Assembly: GCA_900541665.1 (NCBI GenBank)
Contig: UQKV01000015.1
Location: 1 to 46,063, forward strand
Source: an uncultured Collinsella sp.
GTDB taxonomy: Bacteria > Actinomycetota > Coriobacteriia > Coriobacteriales > Coriobacteriaceae
Reading direction: 5' to 3'
DNA length: 46,063 nt
The position numbers were made by a program, and so were the translations under genes. This document shows, piece after piece, positions 17,345-25,136 of the stretch. The notes beneath the pieces were generated by a model, which had not been told where the DNA came from, ran no database searches, and saw nothing but the letters and a program-made list of their open reading frames with translations. Numbering within the stretch: the stretch's first letter is position 1; each line of letters starts with the position of its first letter.

Positions 17345-17382
17345 AAAAACAAGCGCGGGACCCAGCAACCCGGATCCCGCGC
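17345..17382 (-). terminator. Terminator after nanE, abutting the rapZ ribosome-binding site
   Basis: Minus strand GCGCGGGA pairs with TCCCGCGC (outer stem 17353-17360/17375-17382), with further inner pairs, then TTGTTTTT (17345-17352) directly followed by the rapZ AGGAGG (17339-17344). Confidence 0.8.
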
Positions 17383-17433
17383 GGCCAATTGCCTTTAATG
17401 AGTATACCGCCCTGAGCGGATACGAGGTCCGTC

Positions 17434-18120
17434 TTACGCCTCAAGCGCGGCTTTGAACCAACTCGTAATACTCGTGGGGTGCGTAATGGCAGTGCCCACG
17501 ACAACTGCCCAGGCGCCCGCATCAATCGCGGCGCGGGCCTCCTCGGGCGTGTGCACGCGGCCCTCGCAGATGATGGGAAGGCCGGGAAATTCCTCGGTCG
17601 CCTGGCGCAGGAGCGGCAGATCGGGACCGTCGGCCATGGTGCAATCGATAGCGGCAACACCATGAGAAAGCGTGGTGGACACCAGGTCAAAGCCCATGTC
17701 GACAGCACGACGAATATCCTCGATGGTGGCACAGTCGGCCATCAGGAGCACGCCCTCCTCGTGCAGCGGACGGAAGGTGTCCTCGACGGTCTTGCCATCG
17801 GGACGTGGGCGATCAGTGGCATCAATTGCCACGATGTCGGCACCAGCGGCAACGCAGGCGCGAGCATGACGCAGCGTCGGCGTGATGTAGACGCCCTCGT
17901 GTCCATCTTTCCACAGGCCGATGACGGGAACCTCGCAGCGGCCCTTAATGGCGGCGATGTCGGCAAGACCCTGGCAGCGAATAGCGGCGGCGCCACCAAG
18001 CTCGCAGGCGCGAGACATCTGAGCCATGGTCTCGGGCGTACGAAGCGGCTCGCCCATATAGGCCTGAACGCTCACGACGAGCTTGCCCTTTAGGGACTGG
18101 ATCAAAGGATCAACGGTCAT
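17434..18120 (-). CDS. nanE: N-acetylmannosamine-6-phosphate 2-epimerase
   Basis: A 228-residue TIM-barrel enzyme of the NanE family that turns ManNAc-6-P into GlcNAc-6-P in sialic-acid breakdown. Family features: opening LKGKLVVSVQAY, IRCQG (47-51), PVIGLWK with the likely catalytic Lys71, ADIVAIDAT, LMADCAT, FDLVSTTLSHG, ICEGRVHTPEEA and VVVGTAITHP. ATG 18120 is preferred; AAAGG lies about 11 bases upstream. It is the last gene of the sat-nan run. A 140-base spacer with a long inverted repeat separates it from nanK, and a terminator follows it. Confidence 0.94.
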   Translation of the reverse strand: MTVDPLIQSLKGKLVVSVQAYMGEPLRTPETMAQMSRACELGGAAAIRCQGLADIAAIKGRCEVPVIGLWKDGHEGVYITPTLRHARACVAAGADIVAIDATDRPRPDGKTVEDTFRPLHEEGVLLMADCATIEDIRRAVDMGFDLVSTTLSHGVAAIDCTMADGPDLPLLRQATEEFPGLPIICEGRVHTPEEARAAIDAGAWAVVVGTAITHPTSITSWFKAALEA

Positions 18121-18145
18121 GTTCGACTCAACCTTTCTCAAAACA

Positions 18146-18243
18146 GCCTTCTGAGACACCGCACCTTGACGTTCAAACCGTCGCTCGCATACCAAAGTAC
18201 GCTTCGCTCCTCTTTCACGTCAATCTGCGGCACCTCAGAAGGC
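18146..18243 (-). repeat. Imperfect inverted repeat between nanK and nanE
   Basis: Two 27-base arms (18146-18172 and 18217-18243) pair in the minus-strand RNA: 10 pairs (GCCTTCTGAG), three consecutive G-U wobbles, five pairs, two mismatches, seven pairs (TTGACGT), around a 44-base loop. The 3' arm is followed by TGTTTTG, so it could be an attenuator or an mRNA-stability element. Confidence 0.75.
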
Positions 18244-18260
18244 GCACTTGGTAGTTATGT

Positions 18261-19226
18261 TTACTTCAACGACGCAAGAAGGTGTTCGGCGGCACCGATA
18301 AGCGGCGCGTCGCCCTCCAGAGAACCGATGAGGATCGGCGTGTCCTGAAGTGGGTCGAGCGCCTGGCTGGCATAGCCCTCGTGCACCGAGTCCTTCCACG
18401 TCTGCGAGCGCCAATCGGGACCCTGGTGAATCACACCTCCCGAAAGCACGATGACCTCGGGATCCAAGATGTTGGCAAGCGAGCCCAAGCTGGCGCCCAG
18501 CGCAAAGCCGGCGTCATGGATGACCTCGGTCGCCTTTGCGTCGCCCGCACGGCACAGGTCGTTCACATCGCGACCGACCGAAGGACGGCTGGGGTCGACG
18601 CGACCAAAGCGCTCATCGTACATACGACCAATGGAAGTGCCCGAAGCAACCGACTCAAGATGACCAGAACGTCCGCAGGCGCAGGGAATGCCGGCAGCAG
18701 CCGAGCACTCGATGTGGCCCATATGGCCGGCAGCACCATGGAAGCCCTGCATCACGCGGCCGTTCTCGACATATGCGCCGCCGATGCCCGTACCGATGCC
18801 AAGGCACAAGACGGAGAACTTGCCCTTACCGACGCCCCAGTGGGCCTCGCCCAGAGCATGAGCCTGCACGTCTCCCACCACGGCAACGGGAAGACCAAGG
18901 TCCTCGCGCAGGCGCGGCCCCAACTGAACGCCGGACCAGCCGGGCATGATCTCGTTGGCATACGCGATGGCGCCCGTCTTGGGATCGACGACGCCTGCGG
19001 CACCGATACCGACACCGAGGACCTCGACATCGGGATTCGCCTCAAGAGCGGCCTTGATGGACGCCTCGATACGCTGGAAGACGGCCTCGCCGCCCTCCTG
19101 GGCCTCGGTAGGAACCTCGGCCTCAAATACGGGATGGGGCACGCTACCGTCAGCCGGATACTCCATAATGGCAGTCGCAATCTTGGTGCCGCCGATATCG
19201 ACGGAGCAAACGTACTTGTTCTCCAT
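18261..19226 (-). CDS. nanK: ROK-family kinase, probable N-acetylmannosamine kinase
   Basis: A 321-residue sugar kinase. The ATP-binding motif is VDIGGTKIA (9-17), the catalytic Asp is probably D119 (VVGDVQAHALGE), and the second nucleotide loop is GIGTGIGG. The zinc site region carries H171 (GHMGHIEC) and CACGRSGH (182-189). The usual ROK motif is CxCGxxGC; here the last Cys is replaced by His189, which could still bind zinc. The substrate ManNAc is inferred from its place between nanA and nanE; glucose or another N-acetyl hexosamine cannot be excluded from sequence alone. AAGGAGAGC lies before ATG 19226. Confidence 0.88.
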   Translation of the reverse strand: MENKYVCSVDIGGTKIATAIMEYPADGSVPHPVFEAEVPTEAQEGGEAVFQRIEASIKAALEANPDVEVLGVGIGAAGVVDPKTGAIAYANEIMPGWSGVQLGPRLREDLGLPVAVVGDVQAHALGEAHWGVGKGKFSVLCLGIGTGIGGAYVENGRVMQGFHGAAGHMGHIECSAAAGIPCACGRSGHLESVASGTSIGRMYDERFGRVDPSRPSVGRDVNDLCRAGDAKATEVIHDAGFALGASLGSLANILDPEVIVLSGGVIHQGPDWRSQTWKDSVHEGYASQALDPLQDTPILIGSLEGDAPLIGAAEHLLASLK

Positions 19227-19293
19227 GTCGCTCTCCTTAGGAGATAAAAACAACTACAGGAAATGCGCCGTCAGACTAGCCGCCACAGCGCGG

Positions 19294-19401
19294 TAAAGGT
19301 TTTCCAGGTGCCCGAGGTTGGGGTGAAAGTGGTCAGGCGTTGACCTAATGGGTCACGCCCGACCACTTGAGCCCCAAGATCGGGTGCCTGGGGAAGCTTT
19401 A
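19294..19401 (-). repeat. 108-bp imperfect inverted repeat between nanA and nanK
   Basis: Two 52-base arms (19294-19345 and 19350-19401) around a 4-base loop (TAAT), with about 40 of 52 positions paired. The outer end includes the nanA stop codon. The minus-strand RNA would form one long hairpin covering most of the 172-base nanA-nanK spacer. Longest uninterrupted blocks: AAGTGGT-type and CCAGG/CCCGA segments. Confidence 0.8.
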
Positions 19402-20319
19402 CAGGAGACCGTTGTCCTGGAGGACCTTCTTAATCGCCTCGACGTTCTCGCCGGTCATGGCCTTCACCGGGCGCGGCATGGTCGGGCTGTCGAAGATGCC
19501 CATGAGGTTCATAGCGGTCTTGAAGGCGCCGACGCCACCGGCATAGCCCTGGACGCCCGAGGTGACATCCCAGATGTGGGAGATCTCGTTGAGGCGATCC
19601 TGCTCGGCCTTGACGGTAGCCCAGTCGCCGGCCTGAGCGGCCTTCCACTGACGCACGTAGCCCTCGGGCTCAACGTTAGCGAGACCCGGGACGGAACCGT
19701 CGGCGCCACCGAGGTAGGCGCCGTCGACAACAACCTCGTGACCGGTGAGGATGCTCATCGGGTGGCCGTTCTTCTCGTTCTCCTGAACGAGGTAGCGGAA
19801 CGAGATGTCATCGCCCGAGGAATCCTTGACGCCGGCCAGGACGCCCTCGGCGCCGAGCTTGGCAAGGAGCTTCCAGGGGAGCTTGGTGTGGACGCACACG
19901 GGGATGTCGTAGGCGAAGATGGGCAGGTCGAGTTCCTCGTGCAGGATGCGGAAGTGCTCCTCGACCTCGGTCATGCCCTGCAGGGCATAGAACGGGCAGG
20001 TGGCGACAAGCGCGTCGGCACCCAGCTCCTGAGCGACCTTGCCGTGCTCGATCATGCGCTCGGTCTCGGTGTCGATGATGCCGACCAGAACAGGCACGCG
20101 GTGATCGACGATGCGCACGGCCTCGGCGATGATCTGACGACGACGCTCGTCGGTGGAGAAGACGACCTCGCCCGAGGAGCCCAGGAAGAACAGGCCATCG
20201 ACGCCGGCATCGATCATGCGGTTGATGCTGCGCTCAAAGGAGGCAACATCGAGCTGGTGGTCTTCGGTATCGGGAACAACGACGGGAGGGATAACGCCGG
20301 TGAATTTCTGAGTTGCCAC
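19399..20319 (-). CDS. nanA: N-acetylneuraminate lyase (DapA/NanA family)
   Basis: A 306-residue TIM-barrel aldolase that should split Neu5Ac into ManNAc and pyruvate. Schiff-base Lys165 (AGVKDSSGD) and Tyr137 (FAYDIP) fall at the same numbers as the catalytic pair of E. coli NanA. The carboxylate-binding loop is GSSGE (47-51), closer to the NanA GSTGE than to the DapA GTTGE. The start is a GTG at 20319 with AAGGAGAT 4 bases upstream; the frame is open 28 codons further. Lyase rather than dihydrodipicolinate synthase is inferred from nanK and nanE downstream. Other 2-keto-3-deoxy acid aldolases of this family remain possible. Confidence 0.88.
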   Translation of the reverse strand: MATQKFTGVIPPVVVPDTEDHQLDVASFERSINRMIDAGVDGLFFLGSSGEVVFSTDERRRQIIAEAVRIVDHRVPVLVGIIDTETERMIEHGKVAQELGADALVATCPFYALQGMTEVEEHFRILHEELDLPIFAYDIPVCVHTKLPWKLLAKLGAEGVLAGVKDSSGDDISFRYLVQENEKNGHPMSILTGHEVVVDGAYLGGADGSVPGLANVEPEGYVRQWKAAQAGDWATVKAEQDRLNEISHIWDVTSGVQGYAGGVGAFKTAMNLMGIFDSPTMPRPVKAMTGENVEAIKKVLQDNGLL

Positions 20320-20387
20320 AAGAATCTCCTTAGTTGTCTGGCGGGCAGCCCTATGCCGCCCACTCTTGTTGGCAGTGTCCAGGCCGT

Positions 20388-21239
20388 CTAGGCCAAAGAA
20401 CACGGGTAGAACGTTTGGTTAAAGAAGTCGACGACTTCGTTTTCGAACGCATTGATGCGCTCGTGAGCGTATTTGGCATAGATGATATGCCTCCGGTCAC
20501 ACTCAAAACCGTTGAATACGGCAAACTGACCCTTGGGGTCGCTCACGGTATCCATGAGCGAAGTGCCCATGAGCACCGAGCCGCGCACACGAGACGACAG
20601 CACCTCGAGGCCACCGGGAACTGGATTGGCAACCGCCGTGCAGGCAAGGCCCTGCTCGTCCAGAGCAGAAACCGCCAGCGCGACTCCACCGCCTAGACCC
20701 TCGCCCCATGCAAAAATGCGGTCGGGGTCCACGCCATCAAGATTGCGCGCGACCTTCGCCAACGCGCAGCCCCAACGGACGCGCTCGACAAAAGCAGGCG
20801 AGGTAATCCCCTGCTGCAGGTCGTCCGCACCAGCAACATCATCATCCAGCGCGAGGACGGCATACCCCATGGCGGCAAATCTCGTCATGTGATGCCAACC
20901 GCGCACAGGCCGATCGATGTCGTGGAACATCAGGCACAGTGGCACGCGCTCAGATACTCGGGCACGACCAACAGGCTCAATCAAACGAGCGTGGACCGCA
21001 TCGTCACCGAGCTCAAAGGAAATCTCCGAGTAGCGGGCGCAGGGGTTAACAAAGTCAATCGCCGTAATGGCCAGGCCTTGAATCTCAAGATTCGAAGCGC
21101 ATGCCTCTAAATCAGAAACATCTACTTGGACGTCACCGTGCCAGCCCCGATATTCTGCGAGCCTTGACGAAACCGTTCCAGGAATTCCCACGAGCCCGGG
21201 GACTATCAGCTCGTCAACATTGCTCTCGCACTTAGACAT
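20388..21239 (-). CDS. AXE1-like esterase paralogue lacking the nucleophile serine (probable pseudoenzyme)
   Basis: A 283-residue alpha/beta-hydrolase related to its upstream neighbour. The nucleophile elbow, GASQGG in the active paralogue, reads GEGLGG here (179-184), so the serine position is Gly181 (codon GGT, one base from AGT). The other triad residues align and remain: D230 (GTSLMDTV) and H259 (KYAHERI). The C-terminal block also aligns (QFAVFNGFECDRRH with QFVVYNNLTCDKRH). The CPGQGG loop of active AXE1 enzymes is lost. The frame is intact with a strong GGGGAGG site and an 8-base overlap with the upstream gene, so it is kept and translated. It may bind a substrate or partner instead of catalysing. 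Confidence 0.8.
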   Translation of the reverse strand: MSKCESNVDELIVPGLVGIPGTVSSRLAEYRGWHGDVQVDVSDLEACASNLEIQGLAITAIDFVNPCARYSEISFELGDDAVHARLIEPVGRARVSERVPLCLMFHDIDRPVRGWHHMTRFAAMGYAVLALDDDVAGADDLQQGITSPAFVERVRWGCALAKVARNLDGVDPDRIFAWGEGLGGGVALAVSALDEQGLACTAVANPVPGGLEVLSSRVRGSVLMGTSLMDTVSDPKGQFAVFNGFECDRRHIIYAKYAHERINAFENEVVDFFNQTFYPCSLA

Positions 21240-22209
21240 GAGCCTCCCCTCCCTCACAGAAAAACGGAATGATCAGATCGTCAAAATCCTGAATCTCCTC
21301 GTGGCCAAAGCCTTCAAAGAACTCATGACGCTTGTCACAGGTCAGATTGTTGTAGACCACAAACTGCGTCGCCGGCGGACAGACGATATCGGCCGTGCCC
21401 GTGCCAAACAGCACGGGGCATTTGACCATGGGGGCAAAGTTCTTGGAATCGAAGTACGCCAGTTTGGCATAGGCTTCCTCGATACGAGTCGAGTCCTCGT
21501 CAAACCAACGCGACCAATAGCGCAGACCCTCGTAGGCAATATCGTCGGCGTCCAGATCCCAAACCAGGCGGAAGTCCGATAAGAAGGGATAGAGGATGGC
21601 CGCGCGATTGATAAGCTCGCTGTTAAGCGCGCAGGTCGCAATACCCAAACCGCCGCCCTGCGATGCGCCGTTCACGTACACGCGGGTAAGATCGATGCCC
21701 TCGAGCTCGCGAACGATACGGCACAGAATGCGGATATCCTGGTGCAAGCGGACATAGTAGAGGTTGGCCGGGTCGCCGTCGATACCGGCGACGATATGGC
21801 CCGCGACCGTCGTGCCCTCAAATCCACCAATGTCCTCGGAGGGGCCTCCTTGGCCAGGACAATCGAGAGCAATGAGCGCCATGCCCATGCCCGCAAACGA
21901 CGCCTGCTCAAACCAGCTGCGGCTCGCACCCGGATATCCATGGAACTGAAGCACCAGCGGCACGGGCTCCTCCGAGACCGGCTTGAGGTACTTGGCATGC
22001 AGGCGTGCACCACACATGCCGGTATACCAGAGGTCAAAAAACCGACAGGTCGCGGAATCCGCAACCGAAGCCGCCTCAATCGCGTAGTCGAGCTCGACGG
22101 CGTCGGCCTCGGCCATGCGGTCCTTCCAAAAGAGATCGAAATCCGATGGACGGGGCATAGCGCCTCGATATTCACCAAATTGCTGTTGTAGCTCTTGAGC
22201 ACTTGGCAT
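21232..22209 (-). CDS. AXE1-family acetyl esterase, probably acting on O-acetylated sialic acid
   Basis: A 325-residue alpha/beta-hydrolase of the acetyl xylan esterase/cephalosporin-C deacetylase family. The triad is visible as S183 (NGASQGG), D274 (GTGTADIV) and H303 (GFGHEE), with family motifs LQFHGYPG and DCPGQGGPSED. There is no signal peptide, so it acts in the cytoplasm. Sialic acids from mucins are often O-acetylated, and related esterases lie in sialic-acid loci of other bacteria such as Streptococcus pneumoniae. Removal of O-acetyl groups before NanA is therefore the likely job, but this is inferred from context. No clear ribosome-binding site lies next to ATG 22209. Confidence 0.82.
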   Translation of the reverse strand: MPSAQELQQQFGEYRGAMPRPSDFDLFWKDRMAEADAVELDYAIEAASVADSATCRFFDLWYTGMCGARLHAKYLKPVSEEPVPLVLQFHGYPGASRSWFEQASFAGMGMALIALDCPGQGGPSEDIGGFEGTTVAGHIVAGIDGDPANLYYVRLHQDIRILCRIVRELEGIDLTRVYVNGASQGGGLGIATCALNSELINRAAILYPFLSDFRLVWDLDADDIAYEGLRYWSRWFDEDSTRIEEAYAKLAYFDSKNFAPMVKCPVLFGTGTADIVCPPATQFVVYNNLTCDKRHEFFEGFGHEEIQDFDDLIIPFFCEGGEAHV

Positions 22210-22245
22210 GGCTCGTGAACCCAGCCTTTCGAAATCGCAACGGAG

Positions 22246-22273
22246 GTGCGCCCGGCAAGGGAACCGGGCGCAC
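22246..22273 (-). other. GC-rich hairpin between satD and the esterase gene
   Basis: A perfect 10-bp stem (GTGCGCCCGG with CCGGGCGCAC) and an 8-base loop. There is no T-run, so it is more likely an mRNA-stability or attenuating hairpin than a terminator. It lies 16 bases after the satD stop. Confidence 0.55.
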
Positions 22274-22289
22274 GGGAGGGAAAGCGAGG

Positions 22290-23117
22290 CTACTCGCCGA
22301 GCTTGGGATGCAGCAGCGACGGCGCAGCGCCGAGCAGCATCTTGGTGTAGGGGTCCTGAGGGTGCTGGAAGACCTGCTTGGCCTCGCCCTGCTCGACGAT
22401 CTTGCCGCCATTCATAACGATGATGTCGTCAGAGATATAGCGGACCGTCTGGATGTCATGGCTGATGAACACCATGGCCAGGCCGAGCTCCTTCTTAAGG
22501 TCGGTCAGCAGGTTCAGAATCTGCGCGCGGACCGAAACGTCCAGAGCCGAGGTGGGCTCGTCAGCGATGATGGCATCGGGGTTCAGCGACAGGGCACGGG
22601 CAATTGCGACGCGCTGGCGCTGGCCGCCCGAAAGCTGGCCGGGAAGAACCTCGGCGGCGGAGCTGGGCAGACCGGTGAGCTCCAAGAGCTCCTTGACGCG
22701 CTTCTCCTGCTCGGCCTCGGTACCCAGGTTGTGGACGCGCATGGGGTCGAGCAGTTGCTCGCGAACGACCATGCGGGGGTTGAGCGCCGTGGCCGGGTTC
22801 TGGAACACGACCGAGATGACGCGACCCATGTGGCGACGGTCCTCAGCGGTACGTTTGGTAACGTCCTTGCCCTTAAAGTAGACCTTGCCGCTCGTGGGGG
22901 CCTGCAGGCCGCACATGACGTTGGCGGTGGTGGACTTTCCGCAACCGGACTCGCCGACGATGCCGATGGTCTGTCCGGGCATGAGCTTAATCGTTACACC
23001 CTGGACGGCGTGAACCAGGTTGGGGTGCAGAATCGAGCCGGTACGGGTCCTAAAGGTGACGTGGACGTCATCAAGGAAGATGATCGGCTCGACGCCGTTG
23101 ACTGCGGTCTCGCTCAT
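22290..23117 (-). CDS. satD: Sialic-acid-type ABC transporter (SatABCD-like), ATP-binding protein
   Basis: A 275-residue ATPase of the OppF/DppF family. Walker A GESGCGKST is at 55-63, signature LSGGQ at 162-166, Walker B AIIADE at 182-187 and the H-loop His at 220. It stops soon after HPQDPYTKMLLGAAPSL and lacks the cysteine-bearing oligo_HPY tail. Its ATG directly follows the satC stop (TAGATG), with GGAGGTGAT upstream. The four-gene layout (binding protein, permease, permease-ATPase fusion, ATPase) and the nan genes downstream match the SatABCD (Haemophilus ducreyi) and SiaEFGI (Corynebacterium) sialic-acid importers. The substrate is inferred. Confidence 0.82.
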   Translation of the reverse strand: MSETAVNGVEPIIFLDDVHVTFRTRTGSILHPNLVHAVQGVTIKLMPGQTIGIVGESGCGKSTTANVMCGLQAPTSGKVYFKGKDVTKRTAEDRRHMGRVISVVFQNPATALNPRMVVREQLLDPMRVHNLGTEAEQEKRVKELLELTGLPSSAAEVLPGQLSGGQRQRVAIARALSLNPDAIIADEPTSALDVSVRAQILNLLTDLKKELGLAMVFISHDIQTVRYISDDIIVMNGGKIVEQGEAKQVFQHPQDPYTKMLLGAAPSLLHPKLGE

Positions 23118-25133
23118 CTACATCACCTCCGCGTGAGGGGTCAAACCATTTGCCTTGAGCACCTCGTCGGGGAGCTCGGAATAGAAGTGCTCGGTGCCGG
23201 GCACGCGCTTGAAGACCGGACGGGTGTCCAGGCCAATGCGCGGATGGCTCGAGCGGGGCGCGAAGCGATCGCCCTTGGGGAAATCGCGCGGGCTCGGAAC
23301 GGCGCCGGGCACCTGGTGCAGGCGGCCCGAACCGCTCTCGATGGACAGGACGGAACCCAGAAGGCCGCGGGTGTACTCGTGAATCGGGTTGGTGAGCAGC
23401 TCCTTGGTGGGCGCCTGCTCGATAACCTGGCCGGCGTACATAACCGTGATGTTATGAGCGACCTCAGCGACCAGTGCCAGGTCGTGCGAAACGAAGATCA
23501 TGGCAAAGCCGAGCTTGGCCTGAAGGTCGTTAAGCAGCTTGATGACCTGCTTCTGGACGGTAACGTCCAGAGCGGTCGTGGGCTCGTCGCAGATGACCAG
23601 CTTTGGGTCGCGGGTAAGGGCCATAGCGATCAGAACGCGCTGACGCTGACCACCGGAAAGCTCATGCGGATAGCTCTCGAGCGTACGCTTGGGGTCGAGG
23701 CCCACGAGCTCCAGGAGCTCCTCGGCGCTACGGGTGCCGCCGCGCTTGGTGAGCTGCTTCATCTGGGCGGAAATGAGCATGGAGGGGTTGAGCGAGGACA
23801 GGGCGTCCTGATAGACCATGGCGATATCGGTACCGCGCAGGCCGAACCACTCCTTCTTGCTCATCTTGAGCAGGTCGCGGCCCTCCCAGAGAACCTCACC
23901 GGAAAGGTGCTCGTCATCATCGGTCAGACCCATGATGGCCAGCGTGGTGATGGACTTACCGCAGCCGGACTCGCCTACCAGGCCCATGGTCTGGCCGGGA
24001 CGGACGTCAAAGTTGACGTGGTCGACGACGTTGATATCACCGTGGTGCTCAAACTGGATGCAGAAATCGCGGACCGAAAGGATCGGCTCAACGGACTCAT
24101 CGGGCACATGGCGGTCGTTACGCTTGAGTTCGACATCACGCAGAGCGCCAAGACGGGCGGACAGGGACTGAGCCTGCTCCTTGTAGGCGCGAACGGGATC
24201 GGAAACCAGCAGGTCGGCCTCGCGGCGCTTGGAGGAGTCGGTCGGATCCAGGGCGGCGGAGGGAGCAGCGGCCATAGCGTCGGTAATACCCTCGGAGAGG
24301 ATGTTAAGCGCCAGGCAGGTGATCATGATGGCCAGGCCCGGGAACAGCGCCTGCCACCAACGGCCGGCGAGCACGCCACCGCGAGCATCGGCGAGGATGT
24401 TGCCCCAGGTAGCGGTAGGCTCCTGAATACCAGCGCCGATAAAGGTCAGCGAGGCCTCGAAGATGATGGCGTCGGCGACCAGAGTAACGGTGAAGACCAT
24501 GATCGGGGCGATGCAGTTACGCAGAACATGCTTGATCAAAATCCACGGAGCCTTAGCGCCGGAAACGATGACCGCGCGGACATAGTCCTCGCCGTACTCG
24601 GACACGATGTTGGCGCGCACGATACGGGCAATCTGCGGAGTGTACATAAAGCCGATGGCGAAGATGATCGACGGCACGGAATTGCCCAGGATGGAGACGA
24701 AGACGGCAGCGAGGGCGATGCCCGGGATGGACATGATGATGTCCAGGATGCGCATGATCGCCTCGGAAACGGACTTGCGCGAAACAGCCGCGAGGGCGCC
24801 CACGACCGAGCCGCAGACCAGAGCCATGGCAGTAGCACCGAAGCCGATGATCAGCGAGTAACGGCCACCGTAAAGCATGCGCGACAGGATGTCGCGGCCC
24901 TTATCGTCGGTACCGAAGATAAATCCATTGCCGGGAGCCTGGCGAGCAGTGAAAATCTCGACCGGGCTATAGGGGGCAAGAAGGGGCGCCAGAATCGCGG
25001 TCAGGGCGACCAGCACCAGCACGACGGCGGCAATCTTAGAAGACAGCGTCATCTTCTTCCAGCCACCGAGCTTGAGCCCCTTGGAGGCAGCCTTCTCGAG
25101 CTGCTCGGTTTGCTTCTCTCGAATCTTTACCAT
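23118..25133 (-). CDS. satC: Sialic-acid-type ABC transporter, fused permease and ATPase
   Basis: A 671-residue fusion. Residues about 1-290 are a DppC-type permease with FGTDDKGRDILSRM and EAA loop DYVRAVIVSGAKAPWILIKH. Residues about 290-345 are a charged linker. Residues about 348-600 are a DppD-type ATPase: Walker A GESGCGKS (387-394), signature LSGGQ (492-496), Walker B VICDE (513-517), H-loop H550. The C-terminal oligo_HPY-like tail has lost its cysteines: GDRFAPRS (621-628) stands where GCRFxPRC is usual. There is no frameshift or internal stop, so this is a real fusion, as reported for SatC/SiaG-type transporters. It starts 3 bases after satB. Confidence 0.88.
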   Translation of the reverse strand: MVKIREKQTEQLEKAASKGLKLGGWKKMTLSSKIAAVVLVLVALTAILAPLLAPYSPVEIFTARQAPGNGFIFGTDDKGRDILSRMLYGGRYSLIIGFGATAMALVCGSVVGALAAVSRKSVSEAIMRILDIIMSIPGIALAAVFVSILGNSVPSIIFAIGFMYTPQIARIVRANIVSEYGEDYVRAVIVSGAKAPWILIKHVLRNCIAPIMVFTVTLVADAIIFEASLTFIGAGIQEPTATWGNILADARGGVLAGRWWQALFPGLAIMITCLALNILSEGITDAMAAAPSAALDPTDSSKRREADLLVSDPVRAYKEQAQSLSARLGALRDVELKRNDRHVPDESVEPILSVRDFCIQFEHHGDINVVDHVNFDVRPGQTMGLVGESGCGKSITTLAIMGLTDDDEHLSGEVLWEGRDLLKMSKKEWFGLRGTDIAMVYQDALSSLNPSMLISAQMKQLTKRGGTRSAEELLELVGLDPKRTLESYPHELSGGQRQRVLIAMALTRDPKLVICDEPTTALDVTVQKQVIKLLNDLQAKLGFAMIFVSHDLALVAEVAHNITVMYAGQVIEQAPTKELLTNPIHEYTRGLLGSVLSIESGSGRLHQVPGAVPSPRDFPKGDRFAPRSSHPRIGLDTRPVFKRVPGTEHFYSELPDEVLKANGLTPHAEVM

Positions 25134-25136
25134 AAT

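Noticed and set aside
23118..25133. SatC fusion as an assembly error or lost stop codon
   Set aside because: The linker is about 55 residues in frame, both domains are complete, and the same fusion is known in SatABCD/SiaEFGI-type transporters.
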